Source: Epichloe hybrida (Eukaryota; Ascomycota; Sordariomycetes; Hypocreales; Clavicipitaceae). From it: a stretch of 64,000 bases of DNA. Positions 52,626 through 63,722 of the stretch are shown here, piece after piece. How positions within the stretch are numbered: position 1 is the first letter of the stretch; each line of letters begins with the position of its first letter. The position numbers and the translations under genes were made by a program. The notes beneath the pieces are model-generated. The model made no database searches. It saw only the letters and a list, made by a program, of their open reading frames with translations, and was not told the origin of the DNA. Location: contig JAFEKR010000004.1 of NCBI GenBank assembly GCA_019022495.1, forward strand, positions 2,108,001 to 2,172,000. Direction: 5' to 3'.

Positions 52626-55252
52626 TTAGTCCAGCATATTTAGATATCGCGTCGTCAACTTTGTCTCCTTCGTCGCACCTCGAACGCCAATTGAGACTAC
52701 CTCACCAGGCACAATATCAATGAGATTATCGTCGAACTTGACATTGTCATCGGCGCAATACACTGCAAGCCCTTTGACTGGACACTCCGCGCTCAACTGA
52801 AGAGACTCGCTGTCGGCAGTCAATTCGACCTTCAGTTGCTTGGGTTTCTGCAAGTGTAGGTACTTGAGAGGCTCGGGCCAGTTCACGTAACGGGCGATCT
52901 GCTTGCCATCCTGAAACAGATATGCTGCGACAACGGTGCGGCCCTCTTCTCCCGTGCCCTTCTTGCCAACAGGGACCTTCATAGAGATGATTTCCGTGGA
53001 GGCGTTGCCGGGAAGTCGGTGCTGTGAAGAGACGGTTTCTGAGTAAGTTTCCTTGCCAGTCTCTACGTCCCACGCCTTGACAAGACAGTCGACGCTCAAT
53101 TCCTCCAGATCGAGGTTGCATCCCCAAATCTCAATCTTGACTTCAGTCTCAACATGAACACGAGTGTACTTGTCCTTGGCATGCGTGTGCTCACGGCGAG
53201 CCATGCCAATCGAGATCGGCGCCATCTCCCTCTTGACGGTGTAGTAAGCGTGTTTTGGTCGTAAGTAGTAATCGCAGATGGCCCACGAAGTTACAGGCCA
53301 ACAATCATTGATCTGCCACACGAGTGCGCCAGCACAGTACTCTCGGCCAGGGCCCCTCCACTCTCGCTTCCACAGGCGATATGCTGACGCAATACACTCA
53401 GCCTGCATTAACTGTGTGCAGTAGACATAGTGTTCCAGGGGATCTGGGGCGTAGCGAATATTTTCTGCCAAGTAAAGGGCCAAACGTCGTTCATGGCCCG
53501 CAGCTTTATTGTGAAAGTCCACTGTGGATGACTGTGCGAACTTTTCCGCATCATCCTTGCCTTTGGGCAAATATGCCTCGATGGTTTTAATGGACGGGAA
53601 CGCCTCCATGCCAAATTCCGAAACGAATCGCCCAACGAGCTTGTCGAAATTTTGATACTTTTCCTGAGAGCCGTGCCAGACGTTCCATTGATGAATGTCA
53701 CCAACGGTTGGATCGTTCGAGTTCTTGCCGCCCCATGGACTGCCGGGGTGGTAGCAAGTTGCGGGGATCAAGTCCTTGCACACGTCTGACAAGACTTTTT
53801 CGTAGATATACCGAGCTGGGAAATTCGTCTTGAGCCAATTGTCAGGATTGCTGTCTTTTGGATCATAGTTCAATTTTTCAACCTCAGCAAAGGCGTAATC
53901 CTCATTATTGCCAGCCCAAATAACGATGGAGGGATGGTGGCGAAGTCTCTTCACGTTTTCACGAGCCTCACGCTCAACTGAGTGCAGAAAGCTCGGGTTG
54001 CCTGGATAGTTTCCGCAGCCAAACATGAAGTCTTGCCACACCAAGATGCCAAGCTCGTCGCAGGCGTCATACAGGACCTGCTCCTCGTAAATGCCCCCGC
54101 CCCAAACACGCAACATGAATTGGTTTCCGTTGGCCACCATCTTGACCCAATCGTAGTAACGCTCCTTGGATATGCGAGGAATGAAATTATCTGCAGGAAT
54201 CCAGTTGCTGCCTCCACAGAAGATGGGGATGTTGTTGACCTGGAAGAAGAAGCTAGTCCCCGGCTGATCGATCAGAGGGCGTTGAATAAGCTCGACTTTG
54301 CGGAGACCAATCTTCTTGGCAGAAGCATCAATCTCTGCACTTCCATTGTCTAATAGGGTGGCCTTGATTGTGTACAGAGGTTGCCTGCCGTGCCGGATGG
54401 GATACCAAAGCTCGGGATTCTGTACCTTGAACGTAGCCGACGCCCCGCCATCCTTGACGCTTACAGTCTCCGAAGAAACGCTCTTGTCGCGCAGTGAAAT
54501 ATCGAACCGCAAATTTGGCGCGTTGCCTTCTACTGCAGCATGTGCAACGACTTTCGCACCCCTGAGTGAGTCCTCTACGTCAACCTCGACAAACAGATCA
54601 GTCACTCTTGACTCGTACACTTCCAAGTTAACTGGTCTCCAGGGACCACATGTCATCAGCGTAGGACCCCAATCCCAGCCCTTCAGCACAACGAATTAGC
54701 AGCTTGCCAGACATCATCGACAAAACTTGTTCGGCCACTCACCCAGTGGTACTGTGACTTTCGCACACCAAGTCGGGAGTTGTCCCCATTCCAGCAACCC
54801 CATTTGTGATTTGGTTGCTTTTCGACTTCCTTCCAGCCTCTCAAATAGGCGGCATCAAAGGTAATGAGTAGCTCATTGTCGCCGCTCTGGTTCAGTAACG
54901 CAGTGACCTCCGCTCTTTCAGAAACAAACATGTTGTCTGTCTCCAAGATGGTCTGTCCGTTCAGAACCACTGTCGCGAACGTGTCTAGGCCATCGAAAGC
55001 TAGCACAGCCCTCGTATTGCTCTGGATCTCTGGCGTGGGAAAAATGGTCTTGTAAACCCAAACGGTCTCACCGATCCACTGAACGGCCTTCTCATTCTGG
55101 CCCATGTACGGATCTGGTATGATCTCGTGGTGCAGGAGATCTAGGTGAATGTGGGTAGGAAACTGAGAAACTGGCAAATACGAACTGTCATCTCTGTCGG
55201 CCTGTTTGAACTGCCAATTTGTATTGATGGGAATGATGACCCGGACAGACAT
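52626..55252 (-). CDS. mndB: Beta-mannosidase, glycoside hydrolase family 2 (MndB type)
   Basis: Releases terminal beta-1,4-mannose from manno-oligosaccharides. The 854-residue protein has no signal peptide (MSVRVIIPINTNWQFKQADR), so it is the intracellular MndB type. Exon 1 is 55252-54743, exon 2 54680-52626; the 62-base intron (GTGAGT, GAAG) joins SQYHW to GWDWGPTLMTCGPWRPV. Family features in order: the N-terminal jelly-roll with HIHLDLLHHEIIPDPYMGQNE and VLAFDGLDTFATVVLNG; the active-site loop FCGGSNWIPADNF; LRVWGGGIYE; acid/base Glu430 in WAGNNED; nucleophile Glu525 in VSEFGMEAFPS; and PVTSWAICDYYLRPKHAYY. The length fits the fungal enzymes. Its likely role is turnover of imported mannobiose or N-glycan core mannose. 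Confidence 0.95.
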
Positions 55253-56117
55253 GATGGCGGCCTGTGATTCTCTTGGGAATATTTTCCGTCAGATGAACGA
55301 GCGTGATAGAAAGGGATACAATTCTCTTTTCTTCCGTCTGGAAAAAGGTTAGACAGGCCAAGTCTGAGACCGCCGACTTCAAAATAGCCTACGGGTTGTT
55401 GAATGGGTGGGCAGCGAGGGGGCAGTGAGGGGCAAACAGTTGGAGAAGGAGCGTCCCCCGATGCTGAGTCGTAGTCGTGACACCCTGACCCCCAATCGTC
55501 TTGGTGACACAGCATGCGGATTGGGATTGATGGCCTGGCGACACAAAAATCCGCCATGTCAGATCTCCGACAGAGTAACTTTAGCGTACCCCAGCCATAT
55601 TCGCAATCCAGACTTCTTTGCCATCGCTGGACGAACGAGAAGTCAGGCGGGATGCCCGCAGTGGAGGGAGGGGGCGGGTGGAAAGGGCGGGAATTTGGGC
55701 AAGACCCCAAGAGTCAAGATATACCACCGCACAAACGCCCCATGCTCCGGACACGAGGCGGCTATGCTTGACTTGCGCGGGCTGGGTTTAATGACTATGC
55801 TCTACCGTGGAATATCATAACTAAAGCCAAGTATGTGGAATGTGTCAGGACTTGACTCAAAATGTAAACAGGACAAACATGGCCGCTACGTCTCAAGGTG
55901 CTTTCTCGCGAGGGCTAACGCGCTTCTTTCTTCAGGACATTATTCCCCCCTCCCTCAACGCCGGGCGACGCTAAAATTGAAAAAAAAAAGAGGCTTCTAA
56001 GCCACATGCAGTCAGCAACGACAGAATCATTGGCGAGTACGCTCGCAAAGTCTATCTTTCGACAACCGCCCTGCCCCTTCCTCTCCTTCCCTGCTGCGTC
56101 ACGGATGTTTTGAAGAA
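55253..56117. other. Intergenic, beta-mannosidase promoter
   Basis: 865 bases between the beta-mannosidase start and the Rab gene stop (both minus). No further gene is supported. Confidence 0.6.
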
Positions 56118-57348
56118 TCAGCAGCATCCTCCACCTCTTCTATTGCGGCTGCTCAAAGTAAACACTTCCTCCCATTCTCTCAAACCCCAGTTCTGATTTC
56201 TGGTTTTGCCTCGCTTGCGGCGCCGGGCACCGCTTATTCCGTCGTCAATGGTAGCAGCAGTCATGGAACTTTTGACACTGCCGCCATCGCTAGCCGTGTT
56301 CCATCCACCACCGTCACCGTACTGTATGCCGCTCATGGGATCGTCGGGGTCGATGTCCCCAAGCTCGATTTTGGTCAGAATCATGCGCGCAAGACGGTTG
56401 AATATTTCATCAACACCCTCTCCACTCAAAGCGCTGACTTCCGTGACCACTGAGATACCGGCTGTGCTCGCCCACCTTGTGACTTCTGAAGTACTGGTTT
56501 CACGGCCATCTGGTGCAATCGTCGCTCTTTGATGTGTCCCAGCACTGATAGAACCGCCCCAGTCGCGACTCGTAACAGTCCCCGTAGTGGAGAGCGAGAG
56601 CGAACTGGCGCCCCCGACAGTCATAGTTGAGGTCGAACCGACACTGCTGGGTGTTGGAGGCGGAATACTCGCACCTGTCAAGGACTCGGAAGCCAGGTCA
56701 AGCTTGTTTCCCACCAACATTAAACTTAAGTTTGGCGATGCCAACGCCCGCGCGTCGTTGAGAAATGGCTGAATGCCTCGGAAGGAAGCATGTGATGTGA
56801 TGTCGTAGACGAGGATGGCACCGGCCGCGCCGCGATAGTAGGATCTCGAGACGGACCGGAACCGTTCAGTACCTGCCGTATCCCAAAGCTGTGCTTTCAT
56901 TAGCTTGTAGTCCATCGTTTGCAGGTAAGCCGGAACATACCTGAAGCTTGATTCGCTTGCGGCGTGCTCCCGTGCCAACTTTGATGATTTTGCTTGCGAA
57001 CTCGACGCCGATGGTTTGCGATGATAGAACACGCCACTCGTTCTTGACAAATCGATGTAGGAGGCAAGATCTGTCGAGAGAAGAAGAAGAGAAAAAACCG
57101 TCAGATGCTGTTCTTGCCTGAAAGCAGCCTAGTCGAAGAAAGATGAAGATGCGTACTTTCCGGTTCCACTGGGACCAAGAAGAATAATCTTGGCCAGGTA
57201 ATCGTACATGCTTCCAAGCTCCTACGGTCGCAGTCAGCATCATCAACGACCAAGCCGGATCAACCGTAGCAAGCTGTCGGCATACCTGATCGCGGGCCGT
57301 GTCGGCACTGTCATCGCTGGTGCCCGACGAACCTCTCGGCCTCGTCAT
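56118..57348 (-). CDS. Rab-family small GTPase, Rab4-like
   Basis: A 342-residue membrane-traffic GTPase. Four exons: 57348-57286, 57221-57157, 57070-56941 and 56888-56118; introns 57285-57222, 57156-57071 and 56940-56889, all with good GT/AG ends. Motifs: P loop GPSGTGKS (37-44), switch I TIGVEF with Thr62, DTAGTERF (89-96), NKLD (147-150), SALSGEG (238-244) and the C-terminal CC for double prenylation. The YLAKIILLGPSGTGKSCLL start and RSYYRGAAGAILVYDIT resemble Rab4/Ypt4, known in endosome recycling. Odd: about 60 residues of Ser/Thr/Gly-rich sequence sit between NKLD and the SAL motif, and the tail is long and basic (ARRRKRGKTRNQ) before the cysteines. It is divergent from the HSD10-like gene. 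Confidence 0.92.
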
Positions 57349-57905
57349 GACGGGCGATGCGGATTTGTACAGCAAGTACGGAGCGGTTTCAGGTCAGGTC
57401 GCATCCGCAAATTGAGGTCTCTTGAGGTCTTGACGGTCGAAGGGATTTTCTGTTTGCCCTGGATGGACTAGTCAACGAGATGGAGAAGGAACGGGACAAT
57501 AATACGATGCGACCGCCTTCTCGTTTCTTGCGTATGACTAAGCAGCCGTTGGAGGGTGGCAGCAAACGCGCTGCAAGTTGGAATGTTGTCGTTGCTGTTT
57601 GGTCCGAGGGAGGCTGTTGAAAGTGAGAAAGAATCCAAGAATGAAAATAGAGGATGAGAGAAAAGAAAATGAAACGTGCGCCGCAATCCCGGGCAATGCC
57701 ATGCACGAAACCGCCCTTTATGCCGTCGTGGCGGAAGTCGGTCGGTCCACTGCGCACCAAGACGAAGAAGCCAAGCCGAGGTTCCAGCCAAAAACAGTCC
57801 AATACCAAGAGAGGGATGATGATTGACTCCAACGTTGCTTCTTCATCAAACCCGTCCAAAACCTTCGGCATTTATTAGCTGCTGCGAGACCCAGAGCCGC
57901 TCGCC
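57349..57905. other. Divergent promoter of the Rab4-like and HSD10-like genes
   Basis: 557 bases. A purine-rich stretch (57590-57670) lies mid-way. No gene is seen. Confidence 0.6.
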
Positions 57906-58824
57906 ATGAAGATCGAGAACCGCACGTTTCTTATTTCCGGCGGGTAAGAAGGAGTCCCGTGTCTCTTCACATGCCATGCTGACTTGAGTCACAGCGCCTC
58001 TGGCCTGGGCAAGGCATGCGCGCTTGAGATTGTCAAGGGCGGCGGCAACGTGGCCATCCTGGACATGAACGATGACGGGCATGAACTCGCCAAGGAAATC
58101 GGGTCATCCGCCAAGTTCTTCGTCTGCGATGTGCTGAACACCGAGAGCATCACCAAGGCCGTGCAAGGGACGACCGAGTGGGCCAAGCAGGTGAATAAGC
58201 CCATTGGAGGCGTCATTCCTGCTGCTGGAGTGTCTACGCCCGCCACTGTATGTTGATTTCTACCTTGCTTCTGCTTCTGACCTCTTTTGGCTTCTTTCTC
58301 GTCACCCATTGACTCACTTCCTCTTTCGGATTCAGATCTTGGATCGAGACGGAGCCCCCTTCAGCCTTGACGATGTAGACTTTGTCCTCGGCGTCAACCT
58401 CCGCGGTGTTCTGGACCTGGTCCGTCAGGGTGTCGCCGAGATTGCCAAGGTTCCAGAGGGCCCCGATGGGGAGCGTGGCATCGTTGTCATGGTAGCCAGT
58501 TCCGCCGCCTTTGATGGCCAAAAGGGCCAGATCTCATACTCGGCGAGCAAAGGCGCCGTGGCGGCCATGACTCTTCCCATGGCGAGAGATTTGGCCCGCT
58601 TCGGCATCCGCTGCGTAACCATCGCACCCTCGCTCTTTGAAACTCGCATGACCAGCATGATGAGCGACAAGGTTCGAAAGTCTCTTGAAGCGACGTATGA
58701 GTTCCCCAAGCGGCCCGGTCGGCCTGAAGAATTTGCTGGGTTGGTCAAGCATTCTATTGAGAACACCATGCTTAATGGTACTGTTATTCGGTTGGATGGC
58801 GGCTCAAGGCCGAGCAAGATCTAA
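57906..58824 (+). CDS. Short-chain dehydrogenase, HSD10 (3-hydroxyacyl-CoA dehydrogenase type 2) like
   Basis: An NAD-dependent dehydrogenase; the HSD10 group oxidises 3-hydroxy-2-methylacyl-CoA in isoleucine and fatty acid breakdown. Exons: 57906-57943 (MKIENRTFLISGG), 57995-58247 and 58336-58824; introns 57944-57994 (GTAAGA) and 58248-58335 (GTATGT). The cofactor loop SGGASGLGKA spans the first junction, which confirms it. DVLN and NLRG follow, then the catalytic Ser in MVASSAAFDG, Tyr and Lys in SYSASKGA, and TIAPSLFETRM. The product is 259 residues, the usual size, ending GGSRPSKI. The start MKIENRTFLISGG matches the family, so the first ATG is secure. No mitochondrial leader or strong peroxisomal signal is seen (SKI could be a weak PTS1-like end). 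Confidence 0.93.
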
Positions 58825-59349
58825 GGGCGGCGAATGAACAAGACTGGCAGTACTCGTTGGACCATGCATTGAAACCGACGAGAGACACGCAGGACAGAAA
58901 TTTACGTCATAATATCATATCGAGCTGTATTAAACTGTGTCACGATTCATCAACACGCTTCGAGAGTGCAAAGGTCAAGACATATTCGCGGGAGGGCGGT
59001 CATGTGAAATTCTTCTTATTGATTGCACCCGATCCTGTTTGCCTGGCCAGTCCTATCTCGTATTAGAAATGATGGGCAAAACAAAAAGCACCGCCCTCAG
59101 CTTTTACTTTGAGAACGTGGTTTCTCGTCTATGTTTATACGGTGGCAACCGAATCGGCAGCAGACCCCCCCCCTCTCCCCCTCCCCCACACATCCGATCG
59201 CACCATTGGACACGTCAGTCATCGGAAACCCCGATGCAGGATTTCCGCTCCTTTATTCATTATCATTTCGAGAACGAAGCTTCAGGTACACGAGATTCTG
59301 GCTCTTCCACGCCTATGCATTGCCGAGAATTGCCAATTCATCAGAAGCC
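58825..59349. other. Intergenic, promoter of the hydroxyacid dehydrogenase gene
   Basis: 525 bases between two plus-strand genes, with a C-rich run (59165-59190). No gene is seen. Confidence 0.6.
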
Positions 59350-60484
59350 ATGGTGATCAGCATAGCTGTGCTCGATGACTACCAAGGCCTCGCGCCTACT
59401 TACTTCGACAAGCTGGACCCCTCTAGCTTCAATGTCAAATACTTTCCCGACACGCTGCGGCCCTACAACCATGCGGAGACCCCGGAAACTACTAAGAATG
59501 CCTTGGTTAAAAGGCTGGAGTCATTCGACGTTATTGGTGCGTACTACTCCGTACTCCATACTCCCACCTGGACTACCGGTCCTGTACATGGCTAAAACAA
59601 ACGCAGCGACGATGAGAGAACGAACCCCGTTCCCCAGAGAACTAATAGATCGCCTTCCTCGCCTCAAGCTCCTGCTGAGCTGCGGCAGCCGCAACAAGGC
59701 CATCGACATGGACATATGCCGGGACCGTGGTATTCCCGTAACAGCCACTGAAGATCGGAGGATGGGCCCCGTGGACAGCACCTCGGAACACGCCGTGGCC
59801 ATGATTCTCGCGGGGTGTCGCAACATCCCGCAAAATGATGCAGCTGTCAAAGCCGGCCGGTGGCAGACCAGTTTTGTGACGGCAATTTCTGGCAAAACCC
59901 TCGGGCTAGTCGGACTCGGCCGACTCGGCGGATCTGTCGCCCGCATCATGAGTGTAGCATTTGGGATGAAGATCATCGCTTGGAGCTCCAATCTCACTCA
60001 AGATGCTGCTGACGAGCAGGCCAAAGCACAAGGACTGCCCGTGGAATCGGCCGGTGGCGAGAAGATGTTCAAGGCTGTAAGCCGCCAAGAGCTATTCCGC
60101 ACCGCAGACGTAGTCAGCGTCCATCTAGTCTTGTCAGACAGGTCAAGGGGCTTGGTCACCGCAAATGACCTGTGCGAGATGAAGCCGTCGTCATTTTTTG
60201 TCAATACCTCGCGCGGGCCGCTGGTGGTGGAGCAGGATCTGTTGGGTATCCTTAGGGCTGGGAAAATCAGGGGTGCAGCCCTGGATGTGTTTGATCTGGA
60301 ACCATTGCCTGCGGACAGCGAATGGCGGAGCTCAGAATGGGGGCAAAACGGAAAGAGTCAGGTCTTGGTGACGCCTCATGTTGCGTATGTGGAAGAGGAC
60401 TCGATCAAGGGCTTTTATGAGCAGCAGGTGGAAGACGTGTTGAGATGGTCGGAGGGGAAGGAATTGAAAAGGACCATGTACTGA
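59350..60484 (+). CDS. D-isomer-specific 2-hydroxyacid dehydrogenase
   Basis: A 354-residue NAD(P)-dependent enzyme reducing a 2-keto acid or oxidising a D-2-hydroxyacid; the exact substrate is not predictable. Exon 1 is 59350-59536 (MVISIAVLDDYQGLAPTYFD), exon 2 59607-60484; the 70-base intron (GTGCGT, CGCAG) joins ESFDVI to ATMRERTPFPRELIDRLP in phase 1. NAD loop GLVGLGRLGGSVARI; catalytic Arg in VNTSRGPLVVEQ; Glu in LDVFDLEPLP; His in VTPHVAYVEED. The entrance helix HAVAMILAGCRNIPQND also fits. No targeting signal is seen, so probably cytosolic. The intron holds two copies of ACTCCGTA, a motif repeated in this window. Confidence 0.93.
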
Positions 60485-61031
60485 ATGCAGTTTGCCGAAA
60501 CGTAGGATGACGAGAAGTGACTGCATTTCACTGCATGAGGATATTGAAGGTTGAGTTAGAAACTGTGGCGGTGTGCTCTTGCCCTGGCATTCATGGGTGT
60601 TCCAAGGTATACAAAGAGTTCGATGTAGACTTGTCTCAGCTATTGTGATCATGAGAGTGCCGAAGCAAGTAGCACTGCTTACACTGTGAATGAGGTCGAT
60701 AAATCGGGTGAGGAAAGTGGCCAGTCGGCTGCGCCTCTTTTTTCTTTGTGCAACAGAACCAGGCCAATGATGTAGGAATTCAATCCTCAGGTTGAAAAAA
60801 GCGGCAGAGCAGTAAATAGATTTGGGTTTTTGTTGGTATGTTTGAATCACGAGATAACTTGTCTTGTGCTCGAGGCAGTGCCGTGGAAAAGTTGAAACGG
60901 TGTGGAGTACATGTCGATCTTATCAGATAAGATAACATCCTCGCTCCCGAACTCCGACACCTCGAAGGAACCACACGCACGCAGCCCTCTAGTCTGTTCA
61001 TCCCCAACACCTCACCTCCGCCGCCGATGCG
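60485..61031. other. Promoter region of the ferric reductase gene
   Basis: 550 bases between two plus-strand genes. The right part contains a cluster of GATA elements about 100 bases before the ferric reductase ATG. Confidence 0.7.
60920..60936. promoter_or_regulatory. Iron-type GATA factor (SreA-like) binding site
   Basis: The sequence TTATCAGATAAGATAAC contains ATCAGATAA (60922-60930) on the plus strand and ATCTGATAA on the minus strand (60928-60920), both fitting ATCWGATAA, the known Aspergillus SreA consensus, plus a further GATAA (60931-60935). It lies 96-112 bases upstream of the ferric reductase start. Confidence 0.7.
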
Positions 61032-63532
61032 ATGAGCCCAATAGGACGGCTGGCCTCGGGGCTGGGCTGGTGCCTGATCTGCTGGCACGTCGCGGCCAAG
61101 CCACCAGTCAAGTTGTCCGACGTGTGTCTTCAATCCTGCCAGAGTTCGATCGTGAGACTGCGGTTCAACGACTCGGATGTGTCGCCAACGGCGGCGCAAC
61201 TGTGCCTGAGCCGATTGACGATAAAGTCCGTGTTTCTCTGTCTGACTGTCTACTGCGACGGACACGAGCGAGAGGCGGAGTGGACTGCGCTGAACGATAT
61301 GTGCACCGACGCCGAAGGAACGGGGATCCCACCATTGTCGATCACATCCAATTATACAGCTGGGGACATCGAACGGCTGCGACATATCCAGCTGCATGAG
61401 AAGTTCCCCCCCGAGCAGGTTTTCGACGATGTAGCGATTCCCTCGGCCGAACTCCATCGCGCGTGGACTGACACACTGGTAAGTGTGCATATGTCAGCCA
61501 AACAACCATCAGTGCTAGTGCTGATGCTGATGCTATTATGAAGGATGCCTATCGCTACGTATCCCGCCATCACTTCCTCTATGGAATTGCAATGATCGTA
61601 TTCTGGGTAGCTGTCGTGGCCGTTGGCGCCGCCAACCGACTGATGCTGGCATTCTCTCGCTTCCTCCACAGGCATTGCCTGTACAAAGGCACCTACAGAT
61701 CCGAGACATCGATGTGGCTGAAGCGCAAAATCTTGATACCTGCCACCTTCGGTTACAGGTCCGCCGCGGAAGTGTGGTGCGGGACGATTCCGCTTCGCAT
61801 ACAGACATTAACGCTTGTGGCATTTGCATCGATCAACATTCTATTCAGCATATATGGCTACAGGATCACGCCTGTCAACCTGTAGTATGTGCGCCTCATG
61901 CCACTCATACCGGAGCGGTGGAACTAACCTGACCTGCAGTTTTCCCGGCAAGACCAAGCAGATTCTTCGATATGTCTCTGATCGAACAGGCATTATTTCC
62001 TTTGCAAATTTTCCAATCATATGGCTTTTTGGCATGCGTAACAACTTGGCCATCTGGCTTACGGGCTGGGACTTTGTCACATATAACAAATTTCACCGGT
62101 GGGTTGCTAGGATTGCGACACTGCAGGCAGTTGTGCATTCGGTTGGATTCACCGTGCTCTCATTTCAGGGTTAGTCTCTGATGTGGTTTCCTTCGCATCC
62201 AAGGCACGAAGTGTGTTTGATCTGACTGGCCTGCAGAAGGCGGATGGAGCTACTTTGCGTGGTGGTGGACTCGCAAGTTCTGGGTTGTCGGTGAAGTGGT
62301 AAGTGGACGGAGAATGCCGATGATGCTTGAACAGCCCTGCTAACTTTTTTGTAAGGCAACGGTGGTAATGTGCGCGCTGGTAGCATGCTCCATATATTGG
62401 TTACGTCGAAGAAACTACGAATTATTTCTCATTCTCCACATTGTCATGTCCATCGTCATCCTGGTCACTATGAGTGGGTTAGTATTGCCTGTCAAATGTA
62501 CTTTCGGCAAAGAAAAAATTATCCCCTTGCTAACTATTTCTGAGCCACGTCTCGATTTTCAATGGCGAATATGATATCTTGATTTGGGTCCCTGTCTTTG
62601 TCTGGGTATTTGACCGAGCATGTCGTATTCTGCGCATTTTCTCCCTCAACCCGACTCTAAAACCTACAGTCGCGGCTGCACTATACAGCTCGTCGGCCAA
62701 CATGGTACGACTTGGGATTCCCTGCCGGTTCGGAGCTTACAAAGTAAAGCCTGGAACGTACTACTTTCTTTCTATAATCGACGACAAACGGTTATGGGAG
62801 AGTCATCCGTTCACAGTGGCCTCTGTCGTGGATGGCAATGCTTCCAGTACAAAGACAATCGGCGAACAAGTCCCTCTTCTAGAAACGGACGGCACGTCGG
62901 CCGAGGAGCAACAAGAGGCGGAGACGGCGAAGACAACGACAAGTTCCAAACTCCTTACTTTCCTCATCCGGCCGTATGATGGTTTCACCGGTCGGCTTCG
63001 AGATTTAGCTGCGTCAGAATGGCCGCGCCCAGCATCGGTGCGTGTTCTAGTGGACGGGCCATACGGACACAGTCAGCCGCTACACATGTTTGATCGTGTC
63101 GTTTTTGTCGTTGGCGGCAGCGGAATTGTTGTTCCAATGTCATACTCGAAAACATTGACCGGCAATAACATACGGGCCAAGTCGATTCAGCTTCACTGGG
63201 CCGTCCGCGAGCCAGGGTTTGCAGCAGAAGTGATTGCAAATGACATGGGTGACGCAGTAGCGGACGAAAACTTCCACATTGATTTATATTTTTCTGCAGA
63301 CACAGAAAGCAGCATCGACGTCGAGTTACCGGCACAGGTCTCTCGTCATTTCCAGCGCCCTAGTGCGCGGCAAATTGTCATGGCGGCAGCAGAATGCGCT
63401 GGTCAAGGCAGTTTGGCCGTAGTGGCGTGTGGCCCGGCAACGTTGGCGGACGATGCTCGGCGGTCGGTGATAGAAGCCATGGATAGAGGCTTGTGCGAAA
63501 TAGAATATTTTGAAGAGAGTTTCAGATGGTGA
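61032..63532 (+). CDS. Ferric/cupric reductase, FRE family
   Basis: A 729-residue plasma-membrane flavocytochrome b that passes electrons from NADPH through FAD and two hemes to extracellular Fe(III) or Cu(II). Six exons: 61032-61478, 61544-61884, 61940-62169, 62237-62298, 62356-62477, 62545-63532; all introns end AG, and the last has a CTAAC branch site. It starts with a signal peptide (MSPIGRLASGLGWCLICWHVAA) and an extracellular Cys-rich segment. The heme ligands show the exact FRE spacing: H315-x13-H329 and H388-x13-H402, the last created at the exon 5/6 junction. HPFTVAS (488-494) binds FAD; GGSGIVVPMSY and VACGPATLADDARRSV belong to the NADPH domain; the protein ends EYFEESFRW. For intron 2 the GTATGT donor (giving NLYFPGK) is preferred over GTAGTA. 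A SreA-type site in the promoter implies iron repression. Confidence 0.94.
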
Positions 63533-63722
63533 CTTTGGAGATGATATTGCAGCTACATAGTAATCCGTAGAACTGGGTCATATTCATAACATCCATATTC
63601 ATACATGTACATACGGAGTACATATGTACCTGTATTATGCGTCGTAAACAGGGGGTGATTTGTGACTTTGCATACCCGAAGCAGCCTATTAATAGGACGA
63701 CTCGCCGCACCTCAGAGACCTA

